NCBI GenBank assembly: GCA_036172665.1
Contig: CM069872.1
Span: 23,874,001 to 23,938,000, forward strand
Length of the DNA stretch: 64,000 bases
Direction of reading: 5' to 3'
Origin: Prosopocoilus inquinatus
Taxonomy: Eukaryota > Arthropoda > Insecta > Coleoptera > Lucanidae
Of this stretch, positions 11,942 through 23,251 are shown in pieces. Position numbers and translations under genes: made by a program. The notes under the pieces are model-generated. The model had not been told where the DNA came from, searched no databases, and worked only from the letters and a program-made list of their open reading frames with translations. Numbering within the stretch: the stretch's first letter is position 1; every line of letters begins with the position of its first letter.

Positions 11942-12143
11942 ATTGAAGCTTGTGCTTGTCCGATGAAAATAGTAAGTATAAAGTTTTTTTAATCTCAAAC
12001 CGGACAGAAAAATAAAGGGAACACACTCAACGTTTCGCTATAGATTTATAGCTTCGTCAGGAGTGAAAAAAATCTATAGCGAAACGTTGAGTGTGTTCCC
12101 TTCATTTTTCTGTCCGGTTTGAGATTAAAAAAACTTTATACTT
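11942..12143. mobile_element. Penelope-type fold-back mini-element with hammerhead
   Basis: The left arm is the 3' terminal region of the local Penelope-like family read on the minus strand, starting at its end motif CTTGTCCGATGAAAATAG. The right arm is an inverted repeat of the same region, so the insert is a palindrome of about 200 bp. It is flanked by the perfect 12-bp direct repeat GCTATAATCTTA (11930-11941 and 12144-12155). The left arm holds a full hammerhead on the minus strand (12024-12065) with CUGACGA and GAAACGUU. The right arm repeats the GAAACGTT half on the plus strand. Confidence 0.85.
12024..12065 (-). ncRNA. Penelope hammerhead ribozyme
   Basis: Read on the minus strand: stem I CACTC pairs with GAGTG, the core is CUGACGA, stem II is GCTATA/TATAGC with a short loop, then GAAA and the minimal stem III ACGU. 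One unpaired A precedes stem II, as in the other Penelope copies here. Very short stem III hammerheads are an established trait of Penelope-like retroelements. Confidence 0.8.
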
Positions 12144-12592
12144 GCTATAATCTTAGTAAAAGAACACCTTGAATTTCAGAAACCAGTTATTTAGTACTTC
12201 AAATATTTTTATGTTAATTTTAAATAATTCTTTAATGTATGTATGTACTTTTGAATCACTGGGGAAAGTAATTACATAATTCAATATGAATGAAAATACC
12301 ATCATCTTTCGCTCGGCAATTTTCGTGGCGCCTTCGGGTCTGATAGTGGCTAGACTCTAGTGTGCATATTCTCAATCTCAATCATAGATTATCTCAATTT
12401 TAAATCATCCGCGCAGAAGGGGAGGAAGATATTTTTAAGTCCTCCGGCCTTAGTTCTCGGTTGCACTAGACTCAAAATTAATTTTCGAAGTACAACCAAC
12501 TAAATGTATGCCATCTCGCGGTAAAATTTTTATACATAAATCTGGTGCAAAATTTCTGACAGGTCTGCTTTAGTTGTTGTCTGTGGTAGGAG

Positions 12593-15500
12593 CACGATAT
12601 AGAGAACACTGGTACGCTCACTCGCCGCCATTTTCAGTTTAAAATTTTGAGCAAGTTGAGTAGTTTGTAAAAATTCGCTAGATGGCAGAACCGTATCGCG
12701 GACTGTCATTTTTATCAAATTCCGCAACTGGTTCTTCTGAGGCTCTTGTGGTAAACACAAAACACATGGGCAGAGATAAATAGAGGTCAGTACGCAACAA
12801 CTGGTTTGAGGTTAAATACTGCATTTTAAATTTTAACTATGAATTTAAAGCGAAGTTGTCAGGCGTAGAAATTTTAATTTAAAGAGCGTATGTATTGGCG
12901 AATAATTTAATTCGTTTTCTAATTTAGTTACATTGCAGTCAAAATAGAAAGACTTCTCAGAGTTAATTTGTATTGAAGCAAGGAGATTTTAACATAAACA
13001 TGAACTCATCGTAAGATTACTATCTAACCTAGAATATCCACCAATCCATCTGGCATTAAACTGACCGAGGTACTGATTAAAATGTATTCAATATAACGAG
13101 TGGATATAAACTCACAAAAGTACCTATCTAGCAACATCAGTTCTGCATGCAAGTGACACCAAAAGTGCATAAAGTTAAAACACCTAAACGTTACTGCAGC
13201 TTGTTTCCTTCAAGTTTGATGACCTTGCAAATTAATTCCATCGAAGCTGAAAATATCAAGTGTTATGTGACAGGCTCATAACCTTCTTTATATTATTTCT
13301 AATTTAATAAACATATTGTTTAATCTGATTACATCCCTTATTCCAAGATTACCGTAAGAGTAGTCTTCATTTGCATCACAAGTTTGAAAAAACTGATGAT
13401 GATGACCAACGTAATGAAAGTTTATCTACGTTTCACTCTGGCTCTTTCAGAAAATAAAATGATTTATTAATCTCGAAGAAATTGACAAAGAACAGTGAAG
13501 CAAATAGCATCTTCGATTCATTTGCACTGGTTGCAGTCAGAGTGTTTGCATCTTGTAATAACACAAGATGAAGATACTCGTTGTGCGTTGATTCAATGCC
13601 AGTGAATCAAAAACATTAGTAGATATTTAAAGCATCATTAAATTTTCAGTTAACCAGAATAAACTGCTGTCAAACCAATTTGGGTTACAGATGTAGACTT
13701 ACGATTAATGAAATATTGTGAATTATAGATTTTGGAAAGGCTTCAAGAATGAATCAAAATGCAGGTGTCACAATATTAAAGCAACATTTTGTGTGCTTGA
13801 TACATTTTCAAGAAAAAATTGTAAAAAATCGTTAAGTCAGTGGAAATGAAATCATTCGAAGAACACTGGCAGATGATGCTATTCCTCAACTAAATGTATG
13901 CTCCTACTACGCTAATCTCACATCTGCCCTTTCTTCCACCACTACCAAATACATACAGGAAACAAATAATACCAATAGCCTCTGAAAGGTTTGTAAAAAT
14001 CACAGCAAAACGTACATGGTCGTTACATTAGTAAATATCTTTCTACATCTGTTAGATTGCTTGCTAAATTTGACAGTCGCCATTTATTCTTTATTTCATA
14101 CACACTAACCAAAGTTTGCCATTAATACACACGTAAATACTGAATATACATCGCCTACAACCGTGCCAACAACACGTCATATAACCTACAGGAGTACATT
14201 AATGACGTTTAGTGACAGTCCTTCATACATTGGTGTCATCTAGCGGTAAAATTTAAATCACGTAACTAGGCACTACTTCTGACTTCCTCGTTTTGTATGG
14301 GGAAGATAGGGAAGTGCGCGTACCAGTGTTCTGTATATCGTGGGTAGGAGCATACATTTAGTTGAGGAATAGCATCATCTGTCAGTGTTCTTTGAATGAT
14401 TTCATTTCCACTGACTTAATAATGATTTTTTACAAATTTTTCTTGAGAATGTATCAAGCACACAAAATGTTACTTCAATATTGTGACACCTGCATTTTGG
14501 TTAATTCTTGAAGCCTTTCCGAAATCTATAATTAATAATATTTCATAATTAATGGTATGTATCGTAAGTCTACATCTGTAACCCAAATTTACTGAGCGGT
14601 TTGACAGCAGTTTATTCTGGTTAACCGAAAATTTAATGATGCTTTAAATATCTACTAATGTTTTCGTTCACTTGCACTGATCGCACAACGAGTATCTTCA
14701 TCTTGTGTTATTACAAGATGCAAATCATTTTATTTTTTGAAGGAGCCAGAGTGAAACGTAGATAAACTTTCATTGCGTTGGTCATCATCATCAGCTTTTT
14801 CAAACTTGTGATGCAAATGAAGACAAGTGCTTCTCTTACGGTAATCTTGGAATAAGGGATGTAATCAGATTAAACAATTTGTTTATTAAATTAGAAATAA
14901 TATAAAGAAGGTTATGTGCGTCTCACATAACACTTGATATTTTCAGCTTCGATGGAATTAATTTATAAGGTCATCAAACTTGAAGGAAACAAGCTGTAGT
15001 AACGTTTAGGTGTTTTAACTTTATGCATTTTTGGAATCACTTGCATGCATAACAGATGTTGCTAGATAGGTACTTTTGTCAGTTTATATCCATTCGTTAT
15101 ATTGAGTACATTTTAATCAGTGCGTCGGTCAGTTTAATGCCAGTTAGATTGGTGGATATTCTAGGTTAGCTAGCAATCTTACGATGAGTTCATGTTTATG
15201 TTAAAATCTTCTTGCTTCAATACAAATTAACTCTGAGAAGTCTTTCTATTGTGACTGCAATGTAACTAAATTAGGAAACGAAGTAAATTATTCGCCAATA
15301 CATACCCTCTTTAAATTAAAATTTCTACGCCCGACAACTTTAAACTTTAAATTCATAGTTAAAATTTAAAATGCAGTATCTAACCTCAAAGCAGTTTGTT
15401 GCGTACTGTTTGCCTCTGTTTATCTCTGCCCATGTGTTTTGTGTTTACCACAACAGCCTATATAGAACAAGAGCCCCACAAGAAACGGCTGCGGAATTTG

Positions 15501-15623
15501 ATAAAAATGACAGTCCGCGATACGGTTCTGCCATCTAGCGAATTTTTACAAACTACTCAACTTGCTCAAAATTTTAAACTGAAAATGGCGGCGAGTGAGC
15601 GTACCAGTGTTCTCTATATCGTG
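12593..15623. repeat. 3-kb imperfect palindrome (fold-back element) with a nested repeat in its loop
   Basis: The left arm 12593-13907 is matched by the right arm 14344-15623 in inverted orientation. Both outer ends carry CACGATATAGAGAACACTGG. The loop (13908-14343) is the inverted second copy of the repeat at 556-1000, bounded by GCTCCTAC and GTAGGAGC. The arms contain no recognisable coding region; the two 76-93 codon frames at the ends are the same non-coding arm sequence seen twice. An 8-bp hairpin, CATCTTGT with ACAAGATG, lies near 13551. Probably a non-autonomous fold-back or long-TIR DNA transposon of unknown family. Confidence 0.8.
13900..14351 (-). repeat. 450-bp interspersed repeat, copy 2
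   Basis: Inverted, diverged partner of 556-1000 lying in the loop of the 3-kb palindrome. Its ends GCTCCTAC and GTAGGAGC are complementary, so it has the form of a small inverted-repeat element. It shares the terminal motif around GATATA-AGAACACTGGTACG with the outer palindrome ends, so the two may belong to one superfamily. Confidence 0.65.
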
Positions 15624-15639
15624 TACCTATTATTAACAG

Positions 15640-15985
15640 ATAAAACAGCGACATCTTACGATCGCTTTTTGACCTAACATTGCAGTAGGATAGACAAATT
15701 GAAGCGGGATTTGCTCCTAATAAGTCCCCCATGCAAGGCGGCCATGCTTGCTGTCAAAGCATAATGAAAGTTTGTGAAAAATTTTGTTGCAAATCGTTTT
15801 TGATTGCAGGGAAAACCTCGAGCAGCCTCTGTATAGCTGTTTCAGCCCTGCTTGGGGCTTTGACAGCAAGCATGGCCGCCTTGCATGGGGGACTTATTAG
15901 GAGCAAATCCCGCTTCAATTTGTCTATCCTACCGCAATATCAGGTCAAAAAGCGATCGTGGGATGTCGCTGTTTTATCTGTTCAT
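15640..15985. repeat. Rearranged fold-back copy of the 312-bp hammerhead repeat
   Basis: A forward partial monomer (15640-15860) is joined to an inverted partial monomer (15861-15985), with terminal pieces ATAAAACAGCGACATC and its complement. The junction falls inside stem II of the hammerhead, so the ribozyme is broken here. The sequence is diverged from the array monomer, so this is an older copy. Its inverted layout mirrors that of the large array. Confidence 0.75.
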
Positions 15986-16361
15986 CAAAATTATATAAGA
16001 ACTTCAACTAGAGTATATTATAAAACAACTTGAATGTGCTTTAATTATTAACAACTATTATTTTGTTGGGGCTCGAAAGGTGGAATTAAAGTTCAGGAAG
16101 TTTGCTTAAAGTTTAATTATGTTCTTGTGATACATTGAGGACATAATTAAACTTTACATTCACATATTTTGAATAAAGATACCCTGGGCGTACAAGACAC
16201 GTTGAATCTTTGCCAATTTTCGGAAAGCTCCTAGATGACAGACCATTCTGTTTGATTGGTCGGATAAACGTGACTTCTTGTTTCAGATTAAAAAGTTCTA
16301 ATTTTATAAATGTCACTGTCCGGTTAAAGTTTAAAACCTATTTTGTTACATGTATTATGTT

Positions 16362-16437
16362 TTATTTACGAGTCGAGACTTCTAGGCCACTTGTTAAATA
16401 ATTTACGAGTCGAGACTTCTAGGCCACTTGTTAAATA
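16362..16437 (+). repeat. Two-copy 38-bp direct repeat
   Basis: A block starting TTTACGAGTCGAGACTTCTA occurs twice in tandem just upstream of the first recognised HERC1 exon. It is intronic if that exon call is right. It looks like a simple recent duplication. Confidence 0.8.
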
Positions 16438-16466
16438 AATCTAATATTTTCTTGTTTTATTTTCAG

Positions 16467-16596
16467 CATGTTGAAAATTCGTGTGCTATATGTTCGGTAT
16501 GTGGTCATCTCTCTCCACACTTAATAGAGCACATGCTAATTTATCATCCAGGATGTGGAATATTATGGCGACCTGGATATTGTGGAAGCTTAGCAG
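16467..16596 (+). CDS. HERC1: HERC1-like E3 ubiquitin ligase, first recognised exon (Cys/His patch)
   Basis: An exon of 130 nt has a pyrimidine-rich acceptor ending TTTTCAG and a GT donor. It starts in phase 0 and leaves one base over. It encodes a compact zinc-binding-like patch with CAICSVCGH, EHMLIYHPGCG and GYCG. Joined to the exon at 35530 the phase fits exactly and the Cys/His pattern continues (LCQDC), which is the main reason for placing both in one gene. It lies before the WD40 exons, in a region where HERC1 proteins are long and variable. The next intron is 18.9 kb and full of transposons. The zinc-binding role is an inference from residue spacing. The 5' exons are not seen. Confidence 0.65.
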
Positions 16597-17018
16597 GTTT
16601 GCTGTTTAAATAAATAAATATAAACGGGGAAATAGAAGGGGAGGACCTTTAATATTCGGAAACTCCGGATTAAATTCGGGGTATTCAACGTCCTTTAATT
16701 CACTGGATCATAATAATTACTTTTTTAAGTAGCTTAATACATAAACCAGCTGCGTGTATACAGAAACGATCTCTTTGATTTTGCCTTCAGATAAAATAGA
16801 TTTTATTTTAAATATTCTGCGTTTCGGAAAAAAATAAACCACCCTGAAGGAGTAAACGTAGAACTTTACAATTGCAAGAAATTCCATTCGTCATTTCTTA
16901 AAGAAGTTATCTCTTGTTATCACCTGACAAGTCTTTTTATTTTAGTTACCTTTCTTATCGTATTATTTCGCCGTATTAGTTTGCCTTTTTACTAGTGTAC
17001 TTGTTGGTGCCTCTAACA

Positions 17019-17610
17019 ATGCCACCAGTGCGAAGACATGCAAATTTTCATCCAATTACACCCTTTGAAAGAGGGCGAATTATCGGGATGTGCGAAGCTG
17101 GCTTAAGCTTTCCGGAAATTGGTAGACGTATAGGGCGACCGCATGTCACTATGAGACGAACTTGGATTGGCAGGAAGAACACCTAGAAACTCATCATCAA
17201 GGTAGTGGACGTCCCAGAGTAATACAAGAACGGGAAGATCGCCTCTTAAGACGAAGTGCAATTCATAACCCTTTAGAACCATCATGAGCTGTGGGAATCA
17301 ATTGGGTAAGAACGATTGGTCGAAGAGTCTCTATAATCACAATTTATCACCGAATATGTTCGTGGGGACTGCGCTCATATCGTCCTTATTTTCGTCTACC
17401 TATCAAAACACAAAGCTACCAGACTGCAGTGGAGTCAAGACAGGCAGCAATGGGGCCATGAATGGGAAATCTTTAATGATGAATCCAGATTTTGCTTGTG
17501 GCATTCTGATGGGCGTGTACGGTGTAGACGACCGAGAGGCCAGATGCAAAATTTACTGTATGCTCAGCGTCGTCATACAGTGCTACCTACCTGTTTAGGT
17601 ATCAGCAAGC
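17019..17610 (+). pseudogene. Tc1-like transposase, N-terminal part
   Basis: The reading begins MPPVRRH and continues through TPFERGRIIGMCEAG and IGRRIGRP, the paired-type DNA-binding domain of Tc1-like transposases. Later frames carry a GSGRPRV hinge and a NDESRF block that holds the first catalytic aspartate. Stops after GRKNT and frame changes show decay. The frame is broken by foreign sequence at about 17620. Confidence 0.75.
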
Positions 17611-17619
17611 TAACACCGT

Positions 17620-19445
17620 GACGGACGTTTCGGTGTCGCCGACCAGCTTCAATGGGACGGGGTGGGAACTTTCAAACATTACGCGAAAGGAAAACCAAGG
17701 CGCCACTTAATTTTTTTGGCAAAAGGATCCACGAGGAAAATTAAGAAAACGCCACTCATCCAAAATATTTTACAAAATAAATAACTTTTATTTAATTAAA
17801 CCAATTGAACAAGTCGCAGCAACAAATAATAACCCAATTCGCAGTAAATCAATCCAGCTTTAGCATAAACTTATGACGTTGTTAAATTAAACTGATAAAT
17901 TGCCCTCACACAAATATCATGTAAAAAAAAAACATTCACTTTACGCAAGAATTGAATGGGTAAAAGAAAATAAATAGGCTTTACCAGTATGTCCAGAAGG
18001 GACCTTAATTAAATAACAAAAGAAATTAACTTCGCTCGATTCCGCAAAAACGCTTAATGTCGAGTACAACAGCGGTTAAAAGAAACAATAATTAATTAAT
18101 TCGTCGAGTAAGAACAGTGAAATATAAATAGAAAAATGATAAGTTCGGCCTTTCGTCGTCCGACGTGCCTCGTCGTCTCCGAGATGATAGCCTACAAGGT
18201 CAAATGTTAATCTTGAGTAGGGCAATCACCGTACGATGGCCGGGAACAGAGTTAAATCAAGTTCGCCTCTTTCTGCTTTGCCAAGGTTGCGCCACCGTCG
18301 CTAACTAGGCACTGTGGCGGCTACGTGCGACAGGAGAGGGTAGATAAGTTAAACGGACGGACGAAAATAAAATAAAGGAAAATAAAGCCTGCAAGGCAAA
18401 GAAACACGCAATAATGACACCCGAAATAAACTAACTCCTCAAAACGCTTAACTCAACTATTCACAGGATTTCAAATATCAAACAGGCTTGAAAAAATGCC
18501 GGGGGACGTTTATGCACGAAGTGACCGTGGATTAAGCCGGAGCAAAGCCGAAACAGCAACTCATTCTCGAGCTGGAGCGAGTTTACACAAACATTAACAC
18601 CAGCGGGATAACACCCACGCCAAATAGCATGCGGTCACTTCGGAAAGCATAGCGAGAATGCATGCCTTAACTTCCTTCGGAGTGTTGCATAGAAGAGTAG
18701 GGATGAAAGGAAACAGAGCGTCGAAGCCAATCACTGTAAAATATTATGCAAGCATCAGCCAAGGAGACCAAAATATCAGGGGTCGTCTGCCAAGCTCGAA
18801 TCGATTATCGACACGATTTACGCCACACTTTGCAATCTCGAACGTTTCGCATCAAAAAAGAACGTCGCCCCATTCCAAATGCCGAAGAAAATTAATTCAT
18901 AAATCAAATTAAAGCAATTTTCCCCATAACAACCTTTCCAGGGAAATCCGCCACAGAGGGAGATAGAAATAAACGGGCGAACGAAGCATGGAAATACAAG
19001 TTACAACGTAGCTCAAAATAACTCGCTCAGCCGGGCTTGCGTGAGAAGCGACCCGAACAATTGAAGTATAAGTAGCTCGAAACGAGACAGCGGCGTACCT
19101 TCACAAATGATTTCGCTAATACAGGGTATCTCGAGATTAGATGGAATTTAACCGGTAACAACAGCTTTAACTCCTGGGGTAATGGTGCCTTAAACCTTCC
19201 GGAATCTGTCTTCCAGCATGATAAATGATAACGCGCTCCCTTACATTGCTCACGTAACTTTAGACGTCCTACACGATATCCGCTTTCCAATTACGAATTT
19301 CAAACACCTGAGATGATCTAAACTGATCTGATCCGAACTACACTTCCGAGAGTTTAATAAGAACGCTGCATAAGTCATACAGGCATTGATATAAGGGTAG
19401 TCAAAGAAACAGGTACGCAAGATGACATGAGAAAGTAAGAAAGAT
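17620..19445. mobile_element. GC-richer insert in the Tc1 element, possibly a solo LTR
   Basis: About 1.8 kb separates the two halves of the Tc1 transposase and is visibly richer in G and C than its surroundings. It holds no recognisable protein; the frame at 18658-18912 matches no family. An AATAAA-type motif lies near 17780. Size, composition and lack of coding suggest a solo LTR, but I could not fix the terminal bases or a target duplication, so the class is uncertain. Confidence 0.35.
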
Positions 19446-19449
19446 CAGT

Positions 19450-19782
19450 TCAAATGCGTTCTGCACCCTGCAAATGGAACATGTTGGATCAGTTCGGAAG
19501 AGATCTTAGCAGCTCATTTTGGCAATTGGAAAGCGGCTTATGTAAACATTTTGCCTTGGCCGTTAAGATCACCGAATTTAAACTGAATCGAACATGGCTG
19601 GGACGTGATGGACAGAAGACTGCGTCAGTTACCTCATCTTCTCAACGCTATACGAATTACGTCAACAGCTACAGGTAGCCTGGAATGAGCTCCCTCAAGA
19701 CACAATCGACCACCTGATTTCCAGCATGCCCAGAAGGGTTGCTGAATGTATAAGAGTACGAGCTGATGCAACACATTAATAA
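19450..19782 (+). pseudogene. Tc1-like transposase, C-terminal part
   Basis: Frames here carry LPWPLRSPNLN followed by IEHGWDVM, the third catalytic region of Tc1-type transposases, then NELPQDTIDHLISSMPRR and a terminal ADATH before a stop. This is the continuation of the transposase at 17019-17610. Frame changes and stops make it a pseudogene. Confidence 0.75.
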
Positions 19783-19904
19783 TTTTTATTTGAATAAGTA
19801 GTGTTAGATTTAATTGACCGTTTTGTTTGTCCGCATGCGCTTGTCCTTTTCACGCAATTTCAAATTTCTGCATCTACTCCTTCAGGATGGTTCAAAGCAC
19901 TCGA

Positions 19905-19985
19905 TAGCTGACGAAGCTACGAATCGATAGTGAAACGTTGAGTGATTTTCCGTTTATATTCTGTCCGGTTAAAGATTAAAAACTT
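19905..19985 (+). ncRNA. Penelope 3'-end fragment with hammerhead
   Basis: Stem I CACTC (19909-19913 region) pairs with GAGTG, CUGACGA lies at 19918-19924 and GAAA at 19932-19935, followed by CGTTGAGTG and the Penelope tail motif CTGTCCGGTTAAAGATTAAA. Five extra bases sit between CACTC and the core compared with other copies. It is a diverged, truncated relic next to the Tc1 end. Confidence 0.7.
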
Positions 19986-20088
19986 ACGATGATAATTATG
20001 TTTCATACATGGTGTTATCATTACCAATGTCTCCGATGGTTGCAAAAGTCGAGCCATCAGTTAGTTAACTAACGGTTTCTCAGTCATA

Positions 20089-20224
20089 AGACGTTTACGA
20101 TAATTGAAGCGGTATATACCGCTTAATCTATCCTCTCACTCTTACTTGCATTAAACGCATTCGTTCTATCTTACTTTTCTACCCCGATCCATGTACCGCT
20201 CCAACTATCGTAAACGCCTATAGT
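20089..20224. mobile_element. Small palindromic MITE, copy A
   Basis: Inverted ends around CGTTTACGATAATTG and its complement enclose a 130-bp element. A second copy lies at 52613-52740 and the two align along their full length, including CTTACTTGCATTAAACGCATTCGTT-like internal sequence. TA at the flanks suggests a TA target. No coding capacity. Confidence 0.75.
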
Positions 20225-20615
20225 TTAACTTTAATCTTCAGTTTTTTTTTTTTTTACATAGGAACAGATGGAAGTTAACTGAAGATTAACGTTAAATTGT
20301 GACTGAGCAACCGGCCTTTGGAAAAGTACCGGTTCTGCGTATCGTCTCGTTTTAGAAATATCGATCCTGGAGAAAATCGGATGCTTAGGTACCGGTGTCT
20401 AAAGTACCGGTACGTTCTGATCCGGATTTTAAAATAAGCTTTAAGTTTACTTCAAATGCATCCGAATACGCGAAATATTTATTGTGGATTAGTTTCTAAA
20501 TGGCTCTTTCAAAAAGACTATAACCAATCAAATATAACCCACAATTATTTTGCGTATCTGAACTATGCTTTAGTAGACGCAATCTTATCATTTTGAAATT
20601 GCGTGACGTTATGGA

Positions 20616-21594
20616 TATAAGTGTGTCCACGGATCAACTTGACAAGAGGAAAAACTTTTTTAACATCAACTTTACGCAAAAAACTTTATTCTTTACAAAA
20701 AGCTCTGCTTGCCAAGAAACTCCAGAAACTATGCTTGAATTTAAATTGGGAACTACAGTCTGTCTAAAAAATCAAAATGTTTTAATTTTATATTGAAGAA
20801 ATCAAAGTAACGTATTTATTATGGAATGCTTTTCGGGAAACCGTTGCATTGGATAATTTTGTAACAAATCTGGTGTTCTTAGAGAAATTTTTATCAGATA
20901 AGTTTAGCATGATTATTAGCAAGAACGTTGACTAAGAGAGAACATGTTTATTTGGTAAAATTTTATGGAATTGATAATATCTCCTTTTAAAAATATGCGA
21001 TTAATCTTCCTCATGAAAAGTTTCCCGAGACAATGATGTCACGTAAACGATTCCTTTAAAAAAATCGATTAAACCGGATCAGTTTTGAATGAATGTTCTT
21101 ACACAGACTTCATATTAATAATAATTTTGAATAAAATTTATGGAAAAAGAAGCCTCGAGTCACTATTTAAAAAAAAGTTTTGGTGACTTCAGACTGCTCT
21201 TTCGACGAATTTCACTCAAAACTTTAATTAGTCTAATCTCATGGACAATCCTTTGATAATAATAATAAAGTTTTATTCTTTCTGTAAATTCAGATATTTG
21301 AATATTTTAGACACGCTTTAGTCAAAGAACTTAAATGTATGTGATTTTTGAAGTTGCTTAGACAGCAGAATTTCTTTAAAGATACATTTTTTGTCTAAAA
21401 TCCTAATGAAAACATATCTGCAACATAAAATGAAGACGGATTTTTAGGCAGACTGTAATTCAAAATTTAAATTAAGCATTGTTTCTGAAGTTTCTCGACA
21501 AGCAGAACTTTTTATGAAGAATAAGTTTTTGGCGAAAAATTGATAATAAAAAAGTTTTTCCTATTGTCAAATCGATCCGTGGAAACACTGTATA
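20616..21594. mobile_element. 1-kb non-autonomous TIR element
   Basis: Left end AGTGTGTCCACGGATC and right end GATCCGTGGAAACACT are inverted partners, and further inverted similarity reaches inward (TTGACAAGAGGAAAAAC against TTTTTCCTATTGTCAA). The interior carries repeated motifs such as AGACTGTAATTCAAAATTTAAA, also seen in inverted form. No transposase is visible. A related but shorter piece lies at about 49662-50026. Confidence 0.55.
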
Positions 21595-22004
21595 TCTTGG
21601 TGTGTAATTTGCGTTTCTGAAAATTCGCTTACAGTACTTCGAATGTCGTCGCGATATATGTTTTCGTAAATTTGTTGTATCTTCCGCACTCTTTACATCA
21701 CTGGTTACTGTTACAAATTTTATATGATACCTCCAAAGTCAGTTTTGATGAAAACTTTCCACACATCTCTGCTTGTATGTGGCATTTGGCGGAAGATGGG
21801 GGACGCCAAGACACAGCTTCCGAAGATCGTTCATTTTTTGATGTTGACGGGGAAACAAACAATGAAGTTCATCAGGCGGACTAGTACTTTCTTTTTCACC
21901 GATAACAACGTTTTTCCCAACGAGAACTCTTCAAATCTTTTGATCGTCGTTATGACAGAATGACTTGTTCATCATGAAAAACGCCGTTCACCTCGACGAT
22001 GACT

Positions 22005-23250
22005 TCAGTCCTGCTGGATAACACAACATCTTCGGCGATACCAATGCGAACGGCCACGTCTTCTCGTTGAATGTAAAACCAACTCCTCGTTGTTGACTGC
22101 CATCACGCAATGGTTCAGATTCAACTGAAACCCGTTGGCACACATGACGTCCATTCTCAGAATCGCCTTGTCCTCTGTTTCAGCTACCAGCGCACTGTGT
22201 TTGATGGGGGTCGATCGAGTGGTAACGATCACCGCTACTTCACCATAAAGATTTGCTGATGTCCCAGTCTCTGTCAATCTCCACTTAGTCGACTTGGTGC
22301 GTTCGTATGACTTGATGACGTCGGTCCTCAAGATGGTCTTCGTCAAACTCGTATTCGGCATTATGGTGTGAGGGATGTCATCAATGGTGGCATCCGCGAA
22401 GACATTGCTGGTTAACTGTCGCAGAGATATCACTTGCATGGCTTCCATCTTTGGGGGCTTTTGAATACGGATCGACGTTTGCCCCACTGCATAGACCCGA
22501 TTTAGTTTCCTTGTGGCTTCTTTTATGGAGGATCCTGCCTGGACAGATATTGAGATGAGATATTGCCTGCGAACATGTCCCTCTTCCTGGCAATTCCAAC
22601 ACACCAGCACCTTCTTCTACCTCAAGACCTGTTCCACAATGCGGCGAATGTCCTCGACGGTGGCATACGCCCTGGCCGCTCCTTAACAGCAAATCGTACC
22701 TTAACGTTGGGTTCTTCCTCTTGGAAGAGACTTGCCGCCTCGTATTCCAAGGCGTAGGCTGGTGTGTTCTTGGACGTCTTTGGGTGAGCCCTTCTCAATG
22801 CCTGCTGGTTGTCTGAGTTACGGATTCCATTTATGAAGATCTGTACCGTCAAATGCTGCAGAAATTCATCAGGAGCTGCAGGATACGCCAACCGGGCTAG
22901 ACGCGCTTTGTCAGCCTCGAATTTCTGAAGACTCTCTCCGGATTTCTGGCAAGGTTTCTCAGCTTCGTATGGTACATCTCGGTCAGATGTGCTTGTCCAT
23001 AACGCATTTCCAGCCTGTTCATCAGCTTGTTAAAGTCTCTGACGGCATCATTTGTAATACATCGATAGCACCCGCTCTCAAGGCCATAATTAACGAAGTG
23101 GCTTTTTCACTGGCCGTCCATCCGTTCGCCTTTGCTGCTGCTTCTAATTGTTTGAAATAGTTTGACCAAGAAGACTTCCCATCAAACGTCGCGTCGGTGG
23201 TTTAATTTCAATTTTGAAGTTTCTGCTGGTCCTTCCAGAGTTCGGACCGC
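22005..23250 (-). pseudogene. Decayed Gypsy-type gag and protease region
   Basis: On the minus strand the order is gag core, zinc knuckle, protease-like region. The gag core (about 23195-22620) includes SSWSNYFKQLEAAAKANGW and a later YPAAPDEFLQHLTVQIF block. The knuckle contains CWNCQEEGHV. The protease-like segment (about 22420-22010) ends with ILRMDVMCANGFQL, a pattern seen near the end of Gypsy proteases, but the DTGA active-site motif is not visible. Frames are broken. No reverse transcriptase is found downstream, so the copy is truncated. It is unrelated in sequence to the Gypsy at 28817-32805. Confidence 0.7.
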
Positions 23251-23251
23251 G

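Larger units (their letters stand above)
16837..19893 (+). mobile_element. Tc1-like transposon interrupted by a 1.8-kb insert
   Basis: Inverted ends AACCACCCTGAAGGAGTA (left) and TACTCCTTCAGGATGGTT (right) flank a decayed Tc1-type transposase. The N-terminal part (17019-17600) holds the helix-turn-helix. The C-terminal part (about 19450-19780) resumes after an unrelated insert at about 17620-19445. The right end abuts a Penelope hammerhead fragment at 19895-19985. The element lies in the first HERC1 intron. Confidence 0.75.

Noticed and set aside
17622..17660. Possible hammerhead near CGTTTCGGTG
   Set aside because: No CUGANGA core is present on the matching strand at the right distance.
22563..22757. 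Plus-strand frames around 22560-23550
   Set aside because: They mirror the minus-strand Gypsy gag, which has recognisable capsid and knuckle motifs.
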